A DNA stretch of 64,000 bases from Diploptera punctata (Eukaryota; Arthropoda; Insecta; Blattodea; Blaberidae): positions 615,001-679,000 of the forward strand of contig JASPKZ010007285.1 in NCBI GenBank assembly GCA_030220185.1, read 5' to 3'. The position numbers and the translations under genes were made by a program. This document shows, one piece after another, positions 9,889-21,772 of this stretch; positions within the stretch are counted from its first letter, which is position 1; each line of letters opens with the position of its first letter. The notes under the pieces were generated by a model. That model had not been told where the DNA came from. It searched no databases and saw only the letters and a list, made by a program, of their open reading frames with translations.

Positions 9889-9965
9889 CTGCTTTAATAC
9901 AGTACCAATATTTAAATGTTTTATAGAAACTCAAGTAATCTAAGATATAGTTTTCCTTTGTAAAC

Positions 9966-10840
9966 TACCATCAGTAATGCCACGAGTGATTTCCAATTTA
10001 TCTAGAGAATTTGGAAATCGAGCGTAGCATTTGTTAGGACTATTTAACGAATAAAATTAAGCTGTATACTCACAAATCATTATTTAAATATAGTTATTTT
10101 AAAATATTTATATATTTAATGTAAACGGCGATGTTTGAAAACAAACGAGAAACGATTGGTACGCTTCATTTCCTTATTTCGATTATCACTGCAACCAGAT
10201 CATATTATTTATTGCCAAAGGATCGTAATATTGTAAGAATGCACTCTAGTGGAGAAAAAATGAAACACATCAAACTGTACATTAATTCATTTCTCATGAA
10301 AACTTAAATGAACTAAAAACAATATTATGTATATACATACACTATACTGAAAGGAAAGCAAACAAGGGAAAGACAAACAGAAAATATATGCGAATTCATT
10401 TTTGTTGTTGTAATAAAATATTGTATTTTTTTGTAAAAATTGTTTATTGAGGTTAATAAAAAAATGTCCTATGACAATTATATTTTTCTGGAATGTTATT
10501 AGCTGAAAAAATACATTTAAGAAAGTGCAAACAGTAGTTTCTTTTTTTGATGGTATAATCAATTGCTATAAATGTTTTTATATTAACTCCCGCATGCGCT
10601 AGGTGTTGACATTCATGGTCTATACATACAATCAGGTAGCCGTATTTCTTATAGAGTCAGTCGCTGCAAAATAATGCTATGACCTATTCAGAATGTTAAA
10701 AAGGAGGTGATTTCTTTATCATGATAAACTTTAGTTGGTAAATTCTAGGCGATACACGACTGTGATTAGTTGTAAATAAAAAAATCATTGAAATATGATT
10801 GGTCATTGATTCCCATTTGGGGCATGAGTTAAATAGTTGT
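9966..10840 (+). mobile_element. Terminal-inverted-repeat DNA element T, copy T1
   Basis: Begins AGTAATGCCACGAGTGATTT, has the palindromic GATTTCC..GGAAATC segment, and ends near GGCATGAGTTAAATAG. About 870 bases with no transposase frame, so it is non-autonomous. Copies T2-T7 share internal blocks such as CACTGCAACCAGATCAT, TTAACTCCCGCATGCGC and GTGATTGGTTGTAAAA-like sequence. The right inverted repeat is missing here; it is preserved in T7. Confidence 0.75.
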
Positions 10841-11254
10841 AAATTTTCAAAAGGAATAATTTCTGAAAAAAAAGATGAATTTTATATTTTAAAAAATAAG
10901 GTTACGTTTCTGTTCTTTTTTTTACTTGCTGCAGAAATATGAAAGGAGGAGGTTCATTTCACCCGCGAGAGGAGATGAACACGTACACTGCACAGTGCGT
11001 CATTCAATTTACGTTCTATGGAAAATAACTCACTCGAGAAGAAAAACTAATGAAATCACGTAAAAACATGAAATATTCAATGCAATCCCCAATTTCAACA
11101 ACTTTGATAAATATGTAGGATTATTTCAAAGTATATCTTAACGAAAGTGAAAAACACGTGTACAAAATACATTATTTATTCAAAAAGTTGGAACATGTTT
11201 CTTACTCCATTGGTTTTGAAACCTGAAAACCCTCATTTCAAATCTATCTTCTGG

Positions 11255-11257
<3 letters not shown>
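10841..11257. other. No recognisable feature
   Basis: AT-rich sequence with no supported gene or repeat match. Confidence 0.5.

Positions 11258-11317
<60 letters not shown>
11258..11317. repeat. (AAT)n microsatellite
   Basis: Array at the 5' truncation point of copy A8. Confidence 0.95.
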
Positions 11318-11320
<3 letters not shown>

Positions 11321-11883
11321 CATAGGCTCAATTCTGGAAATGCATGCTATTATGGATTGCAGAGACTTTTGATGTCCCAACTCCTTTCAAAAAACGTTAA
11401 GCTGAAAATATATAAAACTATTATTCTACCAGTTACATTATATGGGTGCGAAACATGGACTCTTACTTTAAGGGAGGAAAGGAGATTACAAGTATTTGAG
11501 AATAAAGTTGTTAGGAAAATTTTTGGACAAAGGAGAGATGAACAGACAGGTGAATGGAGAAGACTACATAACAATGAACTACTTGGTCTTTATAGGAAGC
11601 CAGATATAATAAGAACAGTTAAGTCTCGTAGACTGCGATGGACAGGACATGTTGCACGTATGGGGAATGAAACACGTGCATGGAAGCTTCTTGTAGGAAA
11701 GCCAGAAGGAAAACGCCCAGTTGGTATACCAAGAATGAGGTGGGAGAACAACATTAACTATGATTTGAGGGAAGTAGATTATACAGGGAATGATTGGAAA
11801 GCATTAGCTCAGGATAGGGATGTATGGAAAGCTTATATCCGCGCGGCCATGAACAAACGGGTTCGATAGTGCCAGTGAGTAAG

Positions 11884-11888
<5 letters not shown>
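11318..11888 (+). mobile_element. Family A element, copy A8
   Basis: An unbroken frame runs from the AAT array to the normal stop (element part of 11147-11869). It covers HRLNSGNACYYGLQRLLMSQLL, LPVTLYGCETWTL, NKVVRKIFG, RKPDIIRTVKSRRLRWTGHVARM, GKPEGKRPVGIPRMRWENN and AMNKRVR. It is 5'-truncated and lacks the RT catalytic core. The uninterrupted frame suggests a young insertion. Followed by a short TAAG-type tail and another AAT array. Confidence 0.93.

Positions 11889-11940
<52 letters not shown>
11885..11940. repeat. (AAT)n microsatellite
   Basis: Array between the 3' ends of copy A8 (plus) and the family E copy (minus). Confidence 0.93.
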
Positions 11941-12300
11941 TTTTATTTATATACAGAATTTTAATGTTTACACAACTTTCTGTGTCTAAAGTTTTATTTT
12001 TCTTCTTCACTCGTCTCTCTCCATCCAATCCATGTCCTCCAGTCCTCTTGCTCTCATTCCAGTTCTTATTTCCTGCATCCACGAGTTTCGAGGTCTTCCT
12101 CTCCTCCTTCTTCCAGGTGGACACCATTCCAATGTTTTCCTGGGTAATCTTTCTTTTCGCATTCCTCGTACGTGCCCATACCAATTTAATTGCTTATACT
12201 GTATATAATTTACTATTGAATAACCAATATTCATTTTTCTCTTATGACAGTATTTCTTATTTTGTCTACTTTTGAACATCTTGCTGCTCTAGTATCTCTT
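11941..12300 (-). mobile_element. Family E RT C-terminal remnant, copy 2
   Basis: The minus frame 12007-12279 reads CHKRKMNIGYSIVNYIQYKQ, LNWYGHVRGMRKERLP, LEWCPPGRRRRGRPRNSW and ARGLEDMDWMERDE, then shifts to a KLDTES-type end. This is the RT tail of a LINE; the AAT array forms its 3' side. It gives the uninterrupted reference for 8223-8640. Confidence 0.82.
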
Positions 12301-12497
12301 CTTGTTTTATTCTTTAATCCATTTATTTCTATCATTCCTGTTTATTTGTTCCAAATTTCTAATATCGATTATAGTTCTGACCTATGTTTTACATTCCCAT
12401 CTTGTTCTGCCACGTTTATTTATTCCAGGGGTGATCATTGACATATATGTTTTGGCCATCTTTCACTTTGCATTCTTTGTACATGGCCATAACATAG
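12301..12497 (-). mobile_element. Family D RT tail, fragment
   Basis: The minus strand corresponds to the last part of the family D copy at 19765-20550 (a GRPRWKWKT and RNLEEGDW region). It sits directly against the 5' side of family E copy 2. All frames are broken. Confidence 0.65.
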
Positions 12498-13135
12498 GGG
12501 AGCAAACGGTTTGTACGACCTCGAGAAGGGTACAGATGCCGACTATGTACACCTTAATAAATCTGCACTTTTTAGCAGCTCTGCCAGCAAGTCCTAATCC
12601 TACGTTCTCGTGGTGCTTCCTGACTGCAGTCGTAATAGACTGTAGCTAACAGGATGGGACGAAAGGAGAGTTCTCAGCGCCTTAAAACTGAGACCTGTCG
12701 GCTAAGGGAGCAAACCCTAAAAACCCCAGGTCCTCCATGTCCAGGGGTCAGGCGTCAGGCTGGCAACCAGGCCCTGGGAAAAATTATATCGCTATGTGCT
12801 TCAGTAAAATATGTCAGCCTTGTAAAATCTCAAAATTAACAATAAAAGTTTGAGCTACCATTTTTGTCATAAAATTTAAGCTCTTTTATATTCTGTCAGT
12901 TGATGTAATTGTAAATGTTTATATTTTTATTTTTGAATTTTATTGACTTTTTTCTCACCAGGGAGCATGCCGAAACGTATCTTGAAATTTCTATTAGAGT
13001 AGCGTTGTTATATACCAAGGTTATGTCCAAAAAAATCTGCCGCTTTTAACTGCAAGGTACAAAAATGCGGCGCTAAACCTCTCATTTAAACTACAGGGAA
13101 ATAAACACAAGTCCTAACTTGGTGGATTGGATAAC
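12498..13135. other. Unassigned; GC-richer block, possibly LINE 5' leader
   Basis: About 12500-12790 is richer in G and C than its surroundings and contains AACCCTAAAAACCCCAGG and GTCAGGCTGGCAACCAGG stretches that remind me of LINE 5' leaders. It has no second copy here and no supported gene. The rest is AT-rich without features. Confidence 0.3.
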
Positions 13136-13139
13136 CTTG

Positions 13140-14420
13140 ACTATTTAACTCGTGCCTCAGATGGAAGCCAATGACTAATAACGTTTCAATGAATTTCGTT
13201 TTACAACCAATCACAGGCGTGTTACACCTTCATAATAATCGAATTTTTATTACCAAAATAAAGAAAGCTCCTCATTTTTCATCATCATCCATGCAAGTAT
13301 TAGGCCGTGTGGCCTGTTACGGTCTCAAAGAAGAATTTTCCATCCAGCACTTTTTTGTACGTCCCAGCGATCTTTTGCCTTGGGGGCAGTAGCAAAGTAT
13401 GGCTTTTGGAATTCTATGACACGACATTCGTTGGAGATGAGCTTTCCAGTTGTTCTGGTAGTTTTGTATATGGTGAAGAATGGGTTCTACATCCAACTCT
13501 ACCATAATTTCATTTATTTTATGGTCCCACTTTGTGTAGCCTGCTGTACGCTGCAAAAACCGCATCTCATTTGCTGTTATTCGGCTTTCATCTCATCTTC
13601 GTATTGTCCATGCTTCACTACCATATCTTAATATCGGTCTTGCGAGAACCTTATAAAGCCGTAATCTTGTCTTCCTCTGAACTAAAGATGGTTTCATTAT
13701 ACTGTTAATTATGCCCGTTGTTTTTGTAAAATGTGTGATTTTCTTTGATATATCAGCTTCATCTTGAAGTGTTAAATTATAACCCAAATAATTAAATTCA
13801 TTTAGTCGCTCTAAAAATTCATCATCCAAAACAATTTTGCTAGGTATAGCGTATTTCCCACAAAAGGCCATCACTTTACTTTTCTTTGTATTCATTTCCT
13901 CCTTTTTAATATTCTTAACAGGTCAGAGCATTATTTTGCAGTGACTGAGTCTCTAACAGATAACGTTGAATACAGCAACAACTAATGAACAGATTCCTTC
14001 GAACTACACATTTGATAATTGTGTGTTCAATAATTGTATTTTTAAATACTGATTTTACTGAGTTGTTTCCGAAAAAAAAAGAATTAATAGCCTATAATGT
14101 TGGTTATAGTATACAGTTTGATGTGTTTCACGTTTTAATCCACTATGGTGCATTCTTTCAATATTGCGATCCTTTGGCAATAAATAATATGATCAAGTTG
14201 CAGTGATGAACAAATGAAACATAGCCGAACATATCTCATTAGTTTTCGAATATCGCCGTTTACATTAAATATATAAATATTTTAAAATAACTATATTTAA
14301 ATAATGATTTGTGAGTAAACAGCTTAATTTTATTCGTTAAATAGTCCTAACAAATGCCACTCTTGATTTCCAAATTCTCTAGATAAATTGGAAATCACTC
14401 GTGGCGTTACTTATGACAAT
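13140..14420 (-). mobile_element. DNA element T, copy T2, interrupted by an RT element
   Basis: The minus-strand T element runs from 14420 (CACGAGTGATTTCC end) to about 13140 (the TTAACTCGTGCC end). It shares the AGTGCATTCT, TGCAGTGACTGAGT and AATGAATTTCGTTTTACAACC blocks with the other T copies. It is split by the 13280-13896 insertion. The outer hairpin is the short form without the central CACGAAGTGAG palindrome. Confidence 0.75.
13280..13896 (-). mobile_element. Family C-like RT element inserted in T2
   Basis: Minus frames 13593-13895 and 13317-13565 give LNEFNYLGYNLTLQDEADI, ITHFTKTTGIINSIMKPSL, RLYKVLARPILRYGSEAWT, RFLQRTAGYTKWDHKIN and KRSLGRTKKCW. A stem-loop (13302-13315) and an ATGATGATG-type tail follow. 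Flanks tcctcattttt (13269-13279) and tcctccttttt (13897-13907) are a target duplication with one mismatch. 5'-truncated and frame-shifted once. Confidence 0.85.
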
Positions 14421-14882
14421 CTGCTGTCTACGTCCGCCACGCCTCCTCCTCTTCTGTCTACTCAAGCAGGGAGTCCATCTGCTTCGCACAGTGGGTTGCC
14501 GATGCTCGATTGTGGCTTCGATTTCTGTGCCTTACAGTTCATATAGATAGATAGATAGATAGATGAAAAGCTCTGCGGCCATCACTTAAGTGTTGGCGGT
14601 GAGATATCCATTTTGGTCTTCCTTAATAGGTAGAACCCTGGGTTCATGTAAAATACATTAGCCCCGGTTTAAATTTTGAATTCAAATTTGAAGTTAATTA
14701 GCAGAGTGAAGTCGGAAGCGGACCTTTTGGGGTTCTATTCCAGCATTTGCTCTTTGGATTGAGGGAAACCGCTTAAAACCTCAATCGGAATAGTCGATCA
14801 TGCGGGATCTTGCCAAGTTTGGCTTTCGGATGACTCTATATTGGGAGGGCATCCAGGCTTCTCTTTATTTAGATATAATATG
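14421..14882. other. Unassigned; contains a GATA microsatellite
   Basis: A (GATA)n run of about six units lies near 14546-14565, followed by a moderately GC-rich block with TTGGATTGAGGGAAACCGC. This may be a repeat, but there is no second copy in the window and no coding frame I trust. Confidence 0.35.
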
Positions 14883-15578
14883 TGTACTTACTTACTTACT
14901 CACTGGCACTATCGAACCAGTAGGTTCATGGCCGCGCGGACATAAGCTCTCCATACATCCCTATCCTGAGCTAATGCTTTCCAATCATTCCCTGTATAAT
15001 CTACTTCCCTCAAATCACATTTAATGTTATTCACCAACCTCATTCTTGGTCTACCAACTGGGCGTTTTCCCTCCGGCTTTCCTACAAGAAGCTTCCATGC
15101 AAGTCTTTCATTCCCCATATGTGCAACATGTCCTGCCCATCGCAGTCTACAAGACTTAACTGTTCTTATTACATCTGGCCTCCTATAAAGGCCATGTAGT
15201 TAATTGTTATGTAGTCTTCTCCATTCACCTGTCTGTTCATCTCTCTTTGGTCCAAAAATTGTCCTAAGTACTTTATTCTCAAATACTGGTAATCTTCTTT
15301 CCTCCCTTAAAGTAAGAGTCCATGTTTCGCACCCATATAATATAACTGGTAGAATAATAGTTTTATATATTTTCAGTTTATCGTTTTTTGAAAGGAATTG
15401 GGACATCAAGAGTCTCTGCAATGCATAATAGCACGCATTTCCAGAATTGAGCCTATGTTTAATTTCTTTGTGCATCTCATTCCTATTTGTGATTATTGTT
15501 CCTAGGTATTTGAATTCAGCCATTTCCTAAAAATTTCCCTCATTTGTCATTAGCTGTCCATATCCATTATATAATTTA
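14883..15578 (-). mobile_element. Family A element, copy A9
   Basis: Minus copy with frames 15200-15523 (EFKYLGTIITNRNEMHKEI to EWRRLHNN) and 14909-15118 (GNERLAWKLLVGKPEGKRP to AMNLLVR). A stop and a shift lie between them. Ends in the (TAAG)n tail; 5'-truncated upstream of the MAEFKYLG block. Confidence 0.92.
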
Positions 15579-16394
15579 TTTATTTCAGATTATTACAATT
15601 ATACAATTATGGTAACATGTGCATTTTTTAAATTTTACTCTTCAGTTGTTGCTGTTCTATCTGTAGTTGTCAGCTGATGTCAATTTCTCTGGAACTGGTG
15701 GGGTGAACCTGTGGCAGTAGGATTAGTTATTAGCTTTTAATTTGTTTTATTAATATCAAAGCTGCAGATAATTTTTGAACACATCACAACGGTTCTCTGA
15801 GAGTAATTTCAAGGTAGGTTTCCACTTGCAACGGTTGGGAGTTCTCCTGTAATTTCAGTTATCTTGAGGCTTGGTTCCTTGTTGCATAATGCGCTTCATT
15901 TATAACCTAACAGTTAATCATGTTGGCGTCCATTTTACGCTAAAAGATTCGTGAAGTGTTGACGTAATACCAACTTTATAATTAAAATGGATTAATGCTT
16001 ATGGAAGAAGTTTACTTAGCAGAAGGGAAATTGAATATGTGATTGGTTTTTGTATAAATTAAGCCTGAAATGAAATGGATGGCTGAAAGAAGCTTGGCAC
16101 ATATGTATTAAATGTGTGTTTGAATATTCACCAGACCCAAGTTTGCGGGGGATGTTAGGAAATCCAATAATCAGTGTAATAGCTCGTTACATCCGCTGGA
16201 ATCATTGTTCTGCTGCACATCTAAATCCAAGGATAAACCTTCGCTCAAATGAATTTCCTCTCTCAAAATAGTTATGTCAGATTCCCTCTTTCTCTTCCCC
16301 TCTTTCTATCTAACGTTTTCTTTTAAAAAGTTCCTCATATTTTCATCTATCTTTCTGTCTCTTTCAACCATTTTCTTTTAAAAATGGTCTTATT
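15579..16394. other. No recognisable gene
   Basis: Mixed AT-rich sequence. I see no coding frame, RNA gene or copy of any repeat named here. It could be single-copy intergenic DNA. Confidence 0.5.
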
Positions 16395-16669
16395 TTCCCA
16401 TCTCTATCTATATAGGTTCCCAATTATTTATCATCCCGTTTCCAGTATCTATCCTCAAACCATAACTTAAACACAAGATCACAACATAGTCTCTTGCTTA
16501 ATATACCGCAACATAGGACATCACATCACTCCATGTCATATACCATCTCCACTTCTCGCAACTGGAATTCCCTACCACAAGAAATAAGGGGCTGCCGGAC
16601 ATTGGCATCTTTTAAAAGAAATATAAATTTATATTTGCTCTAAACTCGACTTCATCATTACCCAGTGTA

Positions 16670-16709
<40 letters not shown>

Positions 16710-16758
16710 TGGTGTTTCTCGTATAATTTATCATGCTTACATTATTATATTATTATTA

Positions 16759-16798
<40 letters not shown>

Positions 16799-16990
16799 CG
16801 TAAGTATTGTTATTGTTATTATCGTATAAAATGTTGTTTGTACATGAAATTTACATAGCTACATTTAATATATCTTTAACTGTTTATAATTAGTATAGTG
16901 TATATCTATATTTGTCAAATATTTATTTGTATTTGTGCTGGTTGAGTGGAAGAGAAGGCCTTATGGCCTTAACTCTGCCAGAATAAATAA

Positions 16991-16992
<2 letters not shown>
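16395..16992 (+). mobile_element. CR1/L2/Jockey-like LINE 3' end, copy 2
   Basis: Contains a short C-terminal remnant (about 16410-16643): PNYLSSRF, HNLNTRSQ, NWNSLPQEIRGCRTLASFK, ending at a stop, related to copy 1. A 3' UTR with internal (AT)n (16673-16704) and (TTA)n follows. It ends in the stem-loop 16938-16981 and AATAAATAAAA before another (AT)n run. Confidence 0.8.
16743..16800. repeat. (ATT)n microsatellite
   Basis: ATT array with single ATC units inside the CR1-like 3' UTR. Confidence 0.9.
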
Positions 16993-17026
<34 letters not shown>

Positions 17027-17046
17027 CATACATACAACTCATATAG

Positions 17047-17593
17047 CACTGGTCAACATGATTTTTGTCTCATGCGTACCAATAGTTGTACTTAATGCAG
17101 TTGTTATCGTGTTTTCAAATATGTATTTAGAATTTCTCCATCACCCACAGTTTTTTTATTTCAATTTCAATTAATGGATTTAAATAATTATTTCTTTAAA
17201 TAAATCTAGATTTCTTCCCCGAAAATCTTGGCGCAAAGAGCGATGAGCACGGGGAACATTATCATCAGGAGATTTCAGCTATTGAAAAGAGATATCAAGG
17301 CAAATGGAATCCTAATATGCAGGCCGATTATTATTGGACCATCAAGAGGGATGCTCCACAGGCGAAATATAGCAGAAAATCGTCATTTCTTACTTTCTAG
17401 GTGAGTCCGAATGTTCCAATATTGTGTAATTACGAACGTAGTGTTTGAAATTTTAAAAAATCCTGTTTCTCGGAAACCTTGTGTGATGGAGAAGAACCGA
17501 TATCATATTTGAATTCAGGAGAAACCATACTATCAGATTAAAATATTTTTCTTTTGGAGACAAAAACAAAATTTTCTTTTTTGATGCTCAGTG
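17047..17593 (+). mobile_element. Element K, copy K1 (complete short form)
   Basis: 547 bases bounded by CACTGGTCAACA at the left and the complement of CACTGAGCA(A/T)CA at the right, matching copy K2 over its whole length. Inside (about 17204-17400) is a coding relic with FFPENLG, DEHGEHYHQEI, YQGKWNPNM and ADYYWTIKRDA. It is the end of an uncharacterised protein that I recall recurring in arthropod genomes (recollection, not a search). Too short to be autonomous. The transposon class is unassigned. Confidence 0.7.
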
Positions 17594-17609
17594 TAATTTT
17601 CTGTTATAT

Positions 17610-17795
17610 CTCATTCACGACTCCATTCTGCTTATTAGGTCCATATATTCTTCTGAGTACCTTTCTTTCAAAAACAGCCAATCGGAATTTGTTATGCTTA
17701 GTCAGAACCCAGGTTTGACTCCTGTAAGTTACCACTGGTTTAATTAGTGTTCTATATAATATGCTTTTAAATTGAATTATATGTGTGGCATCACA
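17610..17795 (-). mobile_element. RT C-terminal fragment
   Basis: The minus strand encodes a YRTLIKPVVTY, TWVLTKHNKFRLAVFERKVL and RRIYGPN stretch, the segment just after the RT palm in many insect LINEs. It resembles the second half of family H (29225-30268). Only one block survives. Confidence 0.65.
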
Positions 17796-17799
17796 AAAC

Positions 17800-18215
17800 G
17801 AAGTCTCAAAGTAACTAGAAAGCAGACACTTTTAAAAAAATTAACACAATGGCGGTTCCAACACTGTTATATGGATTGGAACACTGGGTCTTAAGCAAAA
17901 ACCAGGAACGAAGAATAGAAACTTCAGAAATTAGGTATTTGATGAGTGTGGCTGACTGTACAATAAAGATCGAAAACGAAATGAAAATATACGAAGTGAA
18001 CTAAGTATGGATAGAATTCCACAATACAGAGATGAATGGATGGACAACATCAATAGAATGGATAACAATAAAATTTCGAAACGGATTCTTCATTACATAA
18101 CAACAGGATGAAGAAAAGTAGGAAGATCCAGTAAAAGATGGAGAGACCAAATCTAACATGTGATCGGATCAGAACGTAAGGTCTACTCCTTGATGCTGAT
18201 AACGCTGACAGTCAG
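17800..18215 (+). mobile_element. Family G RT C-terminal remnant
   Basis: Frame pieces read MAVPTLLYGLEHWVLSKNQ, RRIETSEIRYLMSVADCT, then a degraded MDNNK..KRIL and KVGRSSKRWRDQI in another frame. This is a 5'-truncated, frame-shifted LINE tail. It lies head-to-head with the preceding RT fragment. Confidence 0.65.
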
Positions 18216-18344
18216 GATTTGTTCCGCGTGTCATATATTTTGATTTCAAAAACTTTATTTTTGCAAAATAATATTTATTAGCATTTTTCATTATATTATT
18301 TTTTCTTCCTGGATATAAATTTGTTTACTAATGTAACTCATGTC

Positions 18345-19200
18345 CCAAATGCTGGCCAATGACCAATCACGTATCAATGAATTTTGTTTTACAACCAATG
18401 ACAATCTTGTTTTAACTCGCTCTTTATCGATTTCACTTTATTAGCTCCTACTTTTGTGATAAAGAAAGATGCTCCTTTTTAATATTCTGAACAGCTCAGA
18501 ACATTATTTTTCTCCAAAAAATACATTGAATATAGCAAATAATGAACAGATTCCTTGATTTTACTGAGTTGTTTACTAAAAAAATTAATTAATAACCTAT
18601 AATATTGATTATAATATACTATTTGATGTGTTTCGTAATTTCTCCAGTAGTGTGCAGTCTTCGAATGGGGAATGAAAGACGTGCATGCAAGCGTCTTGTA
18701 GCAAAACCAGAGGGAAAACGCACAGTTGATAGACCAGGAATGAAGTGGAAGAATAACATTAATTATGATTTGAGGAAGTATATTATACAGGGAATGATTA
18801 GAAAATATTATTTAAGGATAGGGATGTATGCAGAGCTTATATCCGCGCGGCCATGAACCCACAGTTTCGATAGTGCCAGTGAGTTAGTTAGTTACTTAGT
18901 GCCCATTCTTATACTATTGCGATCCTATTTGGCAATAAATAATACGATCAAGTTGCAGTGAATACGCCTATACATAACCTCACACTTCTGATTTGTTTTC
19001 AAACTTCGCCGTTTACATTAAATATAGACTATATATAAGTAATGGGTTTGAGTAAACAACTTAATTTTATTCGTTAAATAGTCCTAACAAATACTACCCT
19101 TGACTTCCTAATCCTCTAGATAAATTACCTCGTCACTTCGTGACTCGTGCATTTATCGATAATTTGGAAATCACACGTGACATTACTCATGATTCATGAA
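18345..19200 (-). mobile_element. DNA element T, copy T3, interrupted by copy A10
   Basis: Minus-strand T copy: the palindromic terminus lies at about 19110-19200, with CTCGTCACTTCGTGACTCG inside. The internal blocks continue to about 18345. The 18663-18898 segment is a family A insertion. Flanks agtgtgcagtctt and agtgcccattctt look like a decayed target duplication. Confidence 0.72.
18663..18898 (+). mobile_element. Family A 3' stub, copy A10
   Basis: RMGNERRACKRLVAKPEGKRT, a degraded NNINYDLRK region and the terminal codons before TAG, then a (GTTA)-type tail. 5'-truncated insertion within T3. Confidence 0.88.
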
Positions 19201-19764
19201 ATGAGGGACATTTTTAATGAGTGAGAGACTTTTATTTCCCCATAGTTTCACTTCAGGACTGAAATAGGACATTTAAGGCAATGTGGGAAACAGGTATTCA
19301 ATTCAGGGGTTGATTTCGGAGAACAGTTTCAATATTTAAGTGGCAGTGATACAAAATGAGACGAATTTCGCAGAATTTAGAAAATGTATTAAATTGCTGG
19401 CATCAAAGAGAGAAAGCGACGCTTTGAAGAATTTCATCCGGATAAAATCATATTGGTACACAAATTGAGCGTGCAATACAAAGTAAACTGCTTTAGCTTC
19501 TATAAATACGCAAAATCTATCATTCTCCAACTAAACTGCTCTTCAAAGCATAAAAAAGTACAGGTACTTGGAAATGTTACCATGTAACGTATACCGGGGT
19601 ATTTATTCACTGGCTTCTATATTAAAGAAACAGATCAGGAGTACATTTAAATACAGGTGCACTGTACTTCGGTCTGCAACACCAGGAAAATTATGTAAGT
19701 AACACTGGTCTACAAAAATTAACTTTCTTTTTTTCACAAGAATAAAAATAATATATTATGTAAG
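19201..19764. other. No recognisable feature
   Basis: AT-rich sequence. The single minus frame of 64 codons (19336-19530) resembles nothing I know. Confidence 0.45.
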
Positions 19765-20550
19765 CATTTTTCATGTTGTTTGCAGATGATCAAATAATTT
19801 TAGCAGGGGATGAACATGATATGAAATGTATGATAAACAAACTAATGGAAGAATATAAAAAATGGGGACTGAATATAAATTTACAGAAAACAGAATATAT
19901 GTGTTTGGGAAAGGATGTGGATGATCTCATACTCTAAACAGTGAAAATAAAAAAAAGTGAATTTTTTTAATATTTTGGGTCAATAATTACAAATTTAGGT
20001 ACCTGTGAGAGAGATGTGCAGACTAAAATTTCAATGGCAAAAAATGCAACTAAAACATTACATGGAATAATTTGGAACAACAATATCACAAAGGAAACTA
20101 AAATGAAAATTGATGAGAGCGTAATACAGAATATTTTGTCGTATGGAGGTGAAACTTGGTCTTTGACGGAAGTATAAAGCAATAAAATTAGAACAGTTGA
20201 ATTTGATTATTTTAGAAGAAGCCTCCAAAAAACAAGACAGGATAAAATAAGAAATGAATTCATTTGGAGAGAAATGAATGTCACCACATCTGTTGTTAAG
20301 AGGATTGAAAATCAAACGCTTAAATGGTATGGCCATGTACAAAGAATGGAAAATGAAAGATGGCCAAAAAAATAAATGCCAATGGTCACTCCCTGGAAGA
20401 AATAAACGTGGCAGACCAAGATGGAAATGGAAAACCTACATCAGAACTATAATCGATGATAGGAATTTGGAAGAGGGAGATTGGAATGATAGAGATAAAT
20501 GGAAACTGAAGACGGTAAACCTATTACCATTTCAGTTTTTCCCGTTCAGG
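19765..20550 (+). mobile_element. Family D RT element, largest copy
   Basis: Degenerate RT from the catalytic motif onward: LFADDQIILAGDEHDM (FADD form of the YADD box), WGLNINLQKTEYMC, FQYFGSIITNLG, SYGGETWSLTE, TVEFDYFRRSLQK, IENQTLKWYGHVQRMENERWP and RNLEEGDWND. Several stops interrupt it. It is a cousin of family B, with a similar layout and spacing of motifs. Fragments recur at 12301-12497 and 28745-29110. Confidence 0.8.
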
Positions 20551-20579
20551 CAGGAGTTTTGTGTGATATTTATTTGAAT

Positions 20580-21520
20580 TTTTGAAATACTACTCATTCT
20601 GACTTACCTAGAAAGTGGTAGATAGTGATGCTCGGGCATATTTTGCATCTGAGACATTTCTCTTCTTGGTCCAACAGTAGTCAGCCAGCATATTAGAACT
20701 CCACTTGCCTTGGTACCTGTTTTCCATTGTGGAAATTTGCTGATGATAATGTTCACCGTGCTCATCGCTGACAGTCCCAAGAATTTCCGGGAAGAAGTCT
20801 AAGTGAGAGTCCAAGAAGTGAATTTTTAAATACCGGTACATGTTGTTTTATTAGAATCCAGAAGATCAGCCACTAGGCCACGATACTTTTCTGCTTTATG
20901 GTCATCATCATCATCTGCATTTATGGATTAGGTCTGTTGACCCGTTCCGATTTCAGCCCATCTCTTTCTAGGTCTGCCCACATCTCGGGTGCCTTTAGGT
21001 TTGTATTTTGTTATTTGTTTTGGATATCTATCTTCATTCATTCTGTCTATGTGCTGCTTCCATTTTTGTCTATATGTATCTATTTTATCAGTTATTGCAA
21101 ATATTTCAAGTTCCTGTCTTATTTCTGTGTTGCTTTATGGTTTCCAAGCAAATTGCAACATATATTTTTGAAAGACTGCCGGGCTGCTTTGTCAAGTGGA
21201 TTTAACAGTGCTCAGAATGTTCATCAGCCATTAATGATCATATTTGTGGTCCTATAAAAATTCCTTCTTTCAGTTTAGCCTCACTGATTTTGGAAAAATT
21301 TTAGATTTCAAAGTACAAGAATCCTTCAGAAGGTTTATCCATAACTTTGACGAAATTTTTCATTACTCCTAATTTAATATGCAATGGAGGTAAATATATT
21401 TTTTCAGGATTCACTAAAGGGACATTTGACACATTTTTTTTGGCCAGGGATAAGAGATTCACGTTTAGGCCATTATTTTTAACGTAGTGAGACTGACAAA
21501 TCACAATGCCAAATTAACAG
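20580..21520 (-). mobile_element. Element K, copy K4, longest coding relic, split by an RT insertion
   Basis: The minus strand encodes, in order: VNPEKIYLPPLHIKLGVMKN, FVKVMDKPSEGF, KLKEGIFIGPQI, a GNHKAEKYRGLV-like block, LKIHFLDSHLDFFPEILGTV, SDEHGEHYHQQI, YQGKWSSNMLADYCW. The order is that of one continuous protein whose last part also appears in K1-K3. The 20903-21130 insertion and several stops destroy it. Function unknown; I do not recognise a transposase motif. Confidence 0.7.
20903..21130 (-). mobile_element. 5'-truncated RT tail inserted in K4, 11-bp target duplication
   Basis: A 228-base insertion bounded by perfect copies of tgctttatggt (20892-20902 and 21131-21141). It carries a GRPRKRW-type RT tail on the minus strand, a stem-loop (20930-20943, GGGTC..GACCT) and a GATGATGATGA tail at its 3' end. 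This is target-primed insertion of a small LINE end. Confidence 0.9.
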
Positions 21521-21559
21521 ATCTGAGCACGTCAAAACACGAATGAACCTGAGCAGTCT

Positions 21560-21623
21560 TGTGTTTTGATGCTGGTTGAGTGGAAGAGAGGGCCTTATGG
21601 CCTTAACTCTGCCAGAATAAATA

Positions 21624-21678
<55 letters not shown>

Positions 21679-21688
21679 ATTATTATTA

Positions 21689-21771
<83 letters not shown>

Positions 21772-21772
21772 A
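21560..21772 (+). mobile_element. CR1-like 3' UTR end with expanded (ATT)n tail
   Basis: Only the last 60 bases of the CR1-like element survive, with the stem-loop at 21572-21615, followed by AATAAATAAA and about 145 bases of (ATT)n. The array continues directly from the element's tail. Confidence 0.8.

Noticed and set aside
20608..20841. Host gene encoding the YQGKW protein
   Set aside because: It has stops, is split by an RT insertion, and four copies in the window share transposon-like ends.
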